A stretch of 64,000 nt of DNA from Lentimicrobiaceae bacterium (lineage in GTDB: Bacteria; Bacteroidota; Bacteroidia; Bacteroidales; F082), in assembly GCA_018661505.1 (NCBI GenBank), contig JABJIE010000063.1, positions 1 through 64,000 of the forward strand, written 5' to 3'. A model generated the notes under the pieces. It was not told the origin of the DNA, did not search any database, and saw only the letters and a program-made list of their open reading frames with translations. Positions 59,640 to 64,000 of this stretch are shown piece after piece (the first letter of the stretch is position 1; the number at the start of each line of letters is the position of its first letter). A program made the position numbers and the translations under genes.

Positions 59640-60719
59640 ATGAAGTATATTGACGAATATCGAAATAAGGATATTGTAAAATATTTTGCCAACCAAATAA
59701 AAACCATTTCCAATCAACCAATAAGATTAATGGAGGTATGTGGTGGTCATACAATGTCAATACAAAAGTTTGGATTACCACATCTATTACCAGAGAATGT
59801 TGAATTAATATCTGGTCCAGGTTGTCCTGTTTGTGTTACAGGTAGAGAATATGTTGACCGTGCAATAGCTTATAGCAGACTTGAAGATGTTATTATTACT
59901 ACTTATGGGGATCTAATAAAAGTGCCTGGGTCCTCCTCTTCATTGGAAAGAGAAAAAGCTGATGGCGCAGATATTAGAATTATTTACTCAATTTTAGATG
60001 CAATGTTAATTGCAAAGAAGAATAAGAGTAAAAGAGTTGTATTTCTTGGCATTGGATTTGAAACAACTGCTCCAGCTTCCGCAGCGGGAATAATAAAGGC
60101 ACAAACCGCAAGTTTAACCAACTTCTTTGTATTCAGTGCACATAAGGTTATGCCACCAGCAATGGAATCATTAATTGATGAAGGGGTTCAATTAGATGGC
60201 TATATAGGCCCCGGTCATGTTAGCACCATAACTGGTAAGGGTATTTATGAGAATATCCCAAAAAAATTTAATATGGGCGTTGTTATAAGTGGATTTGAGC
60301 CAGTTGACCTGATGCAATCCATTCATATGCTAGTTAAGCAGAAGGAGAACAATGAAGCTAAGGTAGAAATACAATATTCTAGAGTTGTAAAGCCAGATGG
60401 CAATAAGGTTGCCCAGGATATGCTTGACGAAGTATTTGAACCCAGAGATGACTGGTGGAGGGGCCTTGGTGTGCTAAAAGATAGCGGTTTAAAAATTAAG
60501 AGGAAGTATCATAAGTTTGATGCTGAAGAAATGATTAAAGTTGAAGTTGAAGAACTTAAAGAACCCAAGGGCTGTATTTGCGGATTAATATTAAGGGGTG
60601 AAAAAAAACCAAAGGATTGTAAACTTTTTGGTAAGGCTTGTACACCAAGTGACCCAGTTGGAGCATGCATGGTTTCAAGCGAAGGGTCTTGCCATGCCTA
60701 CTACTTGTACAACAGATAA
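59640..60719 (+). CDS. hypD: Hydrogenase Fe-ligand assembly protein HypD
   Basis: The 359-residue scaffold on which Fe(CN)2CO is built has MEVCGGHTMSIQKFGL, SGPGCPVCVTG (redox Cys), GFETTAPASA and GFEPVDLMQSI. At the C-terminus are the four Cys of the [4Fe-4S] cluster (CICGL, DCKLFGKAC, GACMVSSEGSC). It fits the family in length. hypE begins 20 bases after the stop. Confidence 0.96.
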   Translation: MKYIDEYRNKDIVKYFANQIKTISNQPIRLMEVCGGHTMSIQKFGLPHLLPENVELISGPGCPVCVTGREYVDRAIAYSRLEDVIITTYGDLIKVPGSSSSLEREKADGADIRIIYSILDAMLIAKKNKSKRVVFLGIGFETTAPASAAGIIKAQTASLTNFFVFSAHKVMPPAMESLIDEGVQLDGYIGPGHVSTITGKGIYENIPKKFNMGVVISGFEPVDLMQSIHMLVKQKENNEAKVEIQYSRVVKPDGNKVAQDMLDEVFEPRDDWWRGLGVLKDSGLKIKRKYHKFDAEEMIKVEVEELKEPKGCICGLILRGEKKPKDCKLFGKACTPSDPVGACMVSSEGSCHAYYLYNR

Positions 60720-60739
60720 TAAATTTATTTTTTGTGACA

Positions 60740-61762
60740 ATGACTAAAAATAATGATAAAATTATACTTGGCCACGGGAGTGGCGGTAAATTAAGCCATG
60801 ATTTGATAAATAACCTTTTTATCAAGCACTTCTCAAATTCAATATTATCTCAACAGTCGGACTCAGCTATTGTTGATATAAATAATTCAAGGATTGCATT
60901 CACAACAGATTCCTTTGTTGTAGATCCTATTTTCTTTCCTGGTGGAAATATTGGTAACATTGCTGTTGCTGGCACCATAAATGACCTTGCAGTATCTGGT
61001 GCTATTCCAAAATATCTAAGTTGCGGATTTATAATTGAGGAGGGAATGCCTTTTAAGCAACTTGAAGAAATAGTTATTTCAATGGCTCAGGATGCAAAAA
61101 AAGCAGGTGTGCCCATTGTAACAGGCGACACAAAGGTTGTTGACAAAGGAAAGTGTGATAAAGTATTCATAAATACTTCGGGTATTGGAGATCTTGAGGA
61201 AAGAAATGTTCATATAAGCTTGGGAGATAATATTCTACCTGGAGATAAAATTATTATTAATGGTAGTATAGGAGATCATGGAATGGCCATAATGGCTGCT
61301 CGTAATGAATTAAATATAAATACCCATATAGAGAGTGATTGTGCACCTCTTAACGATCTCATAGCAGATGCATTATCTGTTAGTGATAATATCAGATTTA
61401 TGAGGGATGCAACACGTGGTGGCTTAGGTACTGTTATATCAGAATTGGTTGCGGGATCAGATTATGGAATTGAAGTGAACCAAGATAAGCTCACTGTTCA
61501 TGATAATGTTCGTGGACTCTGTGAGATTCTAGGATTTGATCCTCTATATGTAGCAAATGAGGGAAAAGTTGTTATGGTTGTTGCTTCCGAAGATGCTGAC
61601 AATGTTATTGAAAGCATGAAGAAAAGCCCTTATGGTGAAGAGGCGTCAATTATAGGGGAAGTTAGTTATGATCACCCAGGAATGGCCTGGTTAAACACAA
61701 GTGTAGGAGGAAAGAGAGTCATTGAAATGTTAAGTGGTCAGCAATTACCTCGAATTTGCTAG
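60740..61762 (+). CDS. hypE: Hydrogenase expression/formation protein HypE
   Basis: The 340-residue PurM-like protein dehydrates its own C-terminal Cys thiocarboxamide to thiocyanate, the CN donor. It begins KIILGHGSGGKLSHDLI and ends PRIC with the carbamoyl-accepting Cys. Central text FVVDPIFFPGGNIGNIAVAGTINDLAVSGA is typical. The ORF-track start (60665) overlaps hypD; ATG at 60740 is the correct choice. The stop overlaps the convergent zinc-ribbon gene by 4 bases. Confidence 0.96.
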   Translation: MTKNNDKIILGHGSGGKLSHDLINNLFIKHFSNSILSQQSDSAIVDINNSRIAFTTDSFVVDPIFFPGGNIGNIAVAGTINDLAVSGAIPKYLSCGFIIEEGMPFKQLEEIVISMAQDAKKAGVPIVTGDTKVVDKGKCDKVFINTSGIGDLEERNVHISLGDNILPGDKIIINGSIGDHGMAIMAARNELNINTHIESDCAPLNDLIADALSVSDNIRFMRDATRGGLGTVISELVAGSDYGIEVNQDKLTVHDNVRGLCEILGFDPLYVANEGKVVMVVASEDADNVIESMKKSPYGEEASIIGEVSYDHPGMAWLNTSVGGKRVIEMLSGQQLPRIC

Positions 61763-62160
61763 ACTCCGAACTCATTGTAAAATTTTGTTACCTCAGTGGT
61801 TAAATCGCTAAAAGCAACGTAATGATTTGAGCATCCATTACGCGAGCATATATTAACTCTACCTCCTGTCAAAAGCACAAATGACACCATGGGCGCATCA
61901 CAAAGTTTACATTCCTCGTTTACAAGTAATTCTCTATTACACGACGGACAATAAAAGTCTACCACAGTATTGTCTTTTATTTCGATGTTTGACCTATGAT
62001 CGAAACATTCGTATACTGAACATAAATGAATAATACCTCTATTTGCTGGAGTAGTTATATTGAGCTTAATGGATGGAAAATCATGTAATACATTTTCTGT
62101 ATCCATTAAAGATGTCAGACAATGGGGACATTGTACATTTAATGAGATTTGCTTCTTCAT
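61759..62160 (-). CDS. Duplicated zinc-ribbon-like protein in the hyp locus
   Basis: I do not recognise this 133-residue protein. It has ten Cys in two similar halves. Half one has C11-P-H-C14 and then C47-x4-C52-x2-H55 (CSVYECFDH). Half two has C71-P-S-C74, an extra C84-x2-C87, and C105-x4-C110-x2-H113 (CSRNGCSNH). Each half looks like one zinc or metal site. No signal peptide or membrane segment is present. It is not HypA, since it lacks the N-terminal MHE nickel site. It sits opposite to hypE and hypB, in the place where hypA is often found. A half-site TTATGGTT lies 11 bases before its start. Confidence 0.8.
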   Translation of the reverse strand: MKKQISLNVQCPHCLTSLMDTENVLHDFPSIKLNITTPANRGIIHLCSVYECFDHRSNIEIKDNTVVDFYCPSCNRELLVNEECKLCDAPMVSFVLLTGGRVNICSRNGCSNHYVAFSDLTTEVTKFYNEFGV

Positions 62161-62344
62161 AGCTTGGCTTTTTATGGTTTATAATTCTTTGCTAAGATAA
62201 TTAAAAATGATGCTTTTATTTTGATGAAACCTAATATATAATCAATTCAAATAGATAATAAATAATGCCCGCAACCACTACAAAGCTTATGTTTTACATA
62301 CATAGTACAATAGAATATAGTGCATATACCGAAAAAATAATTGG

Positions 62345-62383
62345 TTTGTATTATGGTTATGTTTATTAATTTTGTAACCATAA
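62345..62383 (+). promoter_or_regulatory. hypB promoter inside a perfect inverted repeat (operator-like)
   Basis: TTTG (62345-62348) and TAATTTTG (62367-62374) are 18 bases apart and form an excellent Bacteroidota promoter. A perfect 9-bp inverted repeat TTATGGTTA (62351-62359) / TAACCATAA (62375-62383) covers the spacer and the bases just after the -7 element. That is a repressor-type layout. The hypB ATG is 21 bases further on. Confidence 0.6.
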
Positions 62384-62404
62384 AACACTTAAAGAATAAA
62401 GAAT

Positions 62405-63178
62405 ATGTGCGGAACATGTGGATGTGGAGAAGATAATCATATTACATACTCAATACCTGGGCAAAATAGTCATCATCATGGTAATGGATCTCATAATCAT
62501 GATCACACCAATGATATTGGTAAAGGAAATGCTAAGGAAATACAGCTAGAGATTGATATATTGGCTGAAAATAACATGAAGGCCGAAAGAAACAGAGGAT
62601 ATTTTGAAGCACTTAACATCTTTGCTTTGAATTTAGTTAGCTCCCCAGGTTCTGGGAAAACAAGCCTATTGGAGAAAACCATAAAAGAGCTTCGTGACAA
62701 TATGGACTTATTTATCATAGAGGGTGACCAACAAACTTCCAACGATGCAGACCGAATTTCAGCTGCAGGAGCACCAGTTGTTCAGGTTAATACCGGTAAT
62801 GGTTGTCATCTTGATGCAGAAATGGTAAATGTTGCTGCAAAACAATTGAAGCCGAAGGATAATTCAGTCCTTTTTATTGAAAATGTAGGAAACCTTGTTT
62901 GTCCATCAATGTTTGATCTCGGAGAGACTTCAAGAATCGTTATAATCAGTACCACAGAAGGTGAAGATAAACCATTGAAATATCCCACAATGTTTCAAAC
63001 TGCACAATTATGTATAATCAACAAAACCGATTTACTACCATATGTTGACTTTGATATTGATAAAGCAAAAGAATATGCATCCAGAGTTAACAACAATCTA
63101 GAATTTATCTCACTATCTGTTAAAACAGGGGATGGAATGGATAGTTGGTACAAATGGCTAAAGGAAAAATGCAAATAA
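62405..63178 (+). CDS. hypB: Hydrogenase nickel-insertion GTPase HypB
   Basis: The 257-residue SIMIBI GTPase drives nickel insertion into the large subunit. It has the N-terminal high-affinity metal motif CGTCGCG, a His-rich stretch (HHHGNGSHNHDH) that can store nickel, and the GTPase motifs SSPGSGKTS, EGDQQTSNDADR and NKTD. The GTPase metal site is seen in GNGCHLDAEMV and NLVCPS. It is transcribed from its own promoter 244 bases after the zinc-ribbon gene start. hypA is not adjacent. Confidence 0.96.
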   Translation: MCGTCGCGEDNHITYSIPGQNSHHHGNGSHNHDHTNDIGKGNAKEIQLEIDILAENNMKAERNRGYFEALNIFALNLVSSPGSGKTSLLEKTIKELRDNMDLFIIEGDQQTSNDADRISAAGAPVVQVNTGNGCHLDAEMVNVAAKQLKPKDNSVLFIENVGNLVCPSMFDLGETSRIVIISTTEGEDKPLKYPTMFQTAQLCIINKTDLLPYVDFDIDKAKEYASRVNNNLEFISLSVKTGDGMDSWYKWLKEKCK

Positions 63179-63237
63179 GGTAACCTACCATAGCCATTAA
63201 ACGTATATTGCGTAGTTTTTAAGTAAAATCACATTAA

Positions 63238-64000
63238 TTGAATCCATTATTTATTGACATCCGGTTTTTAGATCTCATCGACATTTTTTTTGTCGCTGTA
63301 CTACTTTATGCTTTATTTCGTGTGTTAAGAGGTACTGTTGCCATAAATATACTTTTTGGTATTGTTTCCCTCTTCCTAATATGGAAGCTGGTTGATGCCT
63401 TACAAATGGAACTATTATCCCAAATATTAGGTGCATTCATTAGTGTTGGTCTTGTTGCACTCATTATAATATTTCAGCCCGAAATACGTCAATTTCTATT
63501 GGCCCTCGGAACAACATCATTCTTTACTAAGTTAGGTGAAAAACTAAAATTCTTAAGTTTAACCTTAAGGGAAAAATACGAACACGATATTGATCCAATT
63601 ATAGTTGCATGTCAGCATATGTCGGAATCTAAAACAGGAGCTTTAATTGTTATAACCAGACAGAATGAATTAAGTCAATACGTTGATACAGGCAGCCCAA
63701 TAGATTCGACAATATCATCTCATGTAATTGAAAATATATTCTTCAAGAATAGTCCATTGCACGATGGTGCAATGATTATAACCAAAAACAGAATAAAAGC
63801 TGCGGGATGCATTATGCCAGTAACTAAAAAACAAATATCTGCCAAATCAGGTCTAAGACATCGTGCTGCAATTGGAATCAGTGAAGTATCTGACTGCATC
63901 GCAATCATTGTTTCAGAGGAAACAGGTAAAATTTCATACAGTATAAAAGGAGAAATGAAGTTTAGAGTTAGTCCACAAAGACTTCAATCTGTTCTCATAG
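63238..64000 (+). CDS. cdaA: Diadenylate cyclase CdaA (truncated by the window end)
   Basis: This ORF is missing from the track because it runs off the window. Reading from TTG 63238 gives MNPLFIDIRFLDLIDIFF, three membrane helices and the DisA_N diadenylate cyclase domain with PLHDGAMII (catalytic DGA) and GLRHRAAIGISE (RHR). CdaA joins two ATP into c-di-AMP, which controls potassium and cell-wall homeostasis. About 254 codons are visible and the 3' end is outside. TTG is the only start that gives the full first helix. It lies 59 bases after hypB, so read-through from hypB is possible. Confidence 0.9.
   Translation, partial: MNPLFIDIRFLDLIDIFFVAVLLYALFRVLRGTVAINILFGIVSLFLIWKLVDALQMELLSQILGAFISVGLVALIIIFQPEIRQFLLALGTTSFFTKLGEKLKFLSLTLREKYEHDIDPIIVACQHMSESKTGALIVITRQNELSQYVDTGSPIDSTISSHVIENIFFKNSPLHDGAMIITKNRIKAAGCIMPVTKKQISAKSGLRHRAAIGISEVSDCIAIIVSEETGKISYSIKGEMKFRVSPQRLQSVLI

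Noticed and set aside
61759-62160. Could this be HypA?
   Set aside because: It has zinc-type Cys pairs and sits by hypB, but it lacks the N-terminal MHE nickel ligand, has ten Cys in two repeated halves, and runs on the opposite strand.

Overview
This is a gene-dense, AT-rich chromosomal segment from a Bacteroidota bacterium, probably Bacteroidales, Marinilabiliales or a close relative. Five signs point there. (1) Many genes are preceded by the Bacteroidota -7 element TAnnTTTG and few by a Shine-Dalgarno site. (2) Two secreted proteins carry type IX secretion C-terminal domains, one CHU_C/gliding-type and one Por-type. (3) Lipoproteins have short Bacteroidota-style lipoboxes (FYSC, LFSC, VASC, TTGC). 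(4) The 2-oxoacid dehydrogenase E1 is an alpha/beta fusion. (5) Outer-membrane barrel and TPR proteins, a SurA cluster and a CdaA cyclase are typical of the phylum. I see no insertion sequence, prophage, CRISPR array, tRNA or rRNA. No gap between genes exceeds 300 bases.

Layout. 1-7.7 kb: Nramp-like transporter and esterase lipoprotein (minus), a DksA/TraR zinc-finger protein, then a large TPR protein paired with an outer-membrane barrel. 8-16.5 kb: housekeeping (gyrB, fused E1, DEAD-box helicase, dapD, ruvX, def). 16.6-19.6 kb (minus): small barrel protein, then a coiled-coil protein - zapA - probable 6S RNA - rny block. 19.7-25.1 kb: DUF2851, two coupled lipoproteins, tatA, MATE exporter, diacylglycerol kinase, BadF-type kinase. 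25.2-29.5 kb: a long RelA/SpoT homologue with a damaged synthetase site, Fur, purA. 29.5-35.5 kb (minus): TPR protein, and ppk1 with an overlapping sixA-like phosphatase, then glyA. 35.7-49.3 kb: T9SS cargo, guaB, three SurA-like periplasmic folding factors, MoxR ATPase, a large PNGase-F/LamG-like T9SS cargo, a FabK/nitronate monooxygenase-like enzyme, truA. 50.1-63.2 kb: a hydrogenase island. The window ends inside cdaA.

The hydrogenase island is the most distinctive block. A NiCoT/UreH-like transporter is followed, after a terminator, by hoxF-hoxU-hoxY-hoxH-hoxW on the minus strand. These encode a soluble NAD-linked group 3d [NiFe] hydrogenase of the Cupriavidus SH type, with an E-F-fused HoxF. 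From the same 147-bp intergenic region hypF-hypC-hypD-hypE run the other way, and hypB follows. No hypA and no separate hoxE are present. A duplicated zinc-ribbon-like protein lies between hypE and hypB on the opposite strand. The hypB promoter sits inside a perfect 9-bp inverted repeat that looks like an operator. Together the genes would import nickel, build the NiFe(CN)2CO site, process HoxH and couple H2 to NAD(H).

Other items to look at: an Nramp protein without the usual metal-binding motifs, a Rel protein whose hydrolase motifs are intact but whose synthetase residues have changed, a PPK1 with a His-to-Tyr change, and a perfect palindrome directly in front of tatA. All assignments were made by eye from the sequence; no database search was run.
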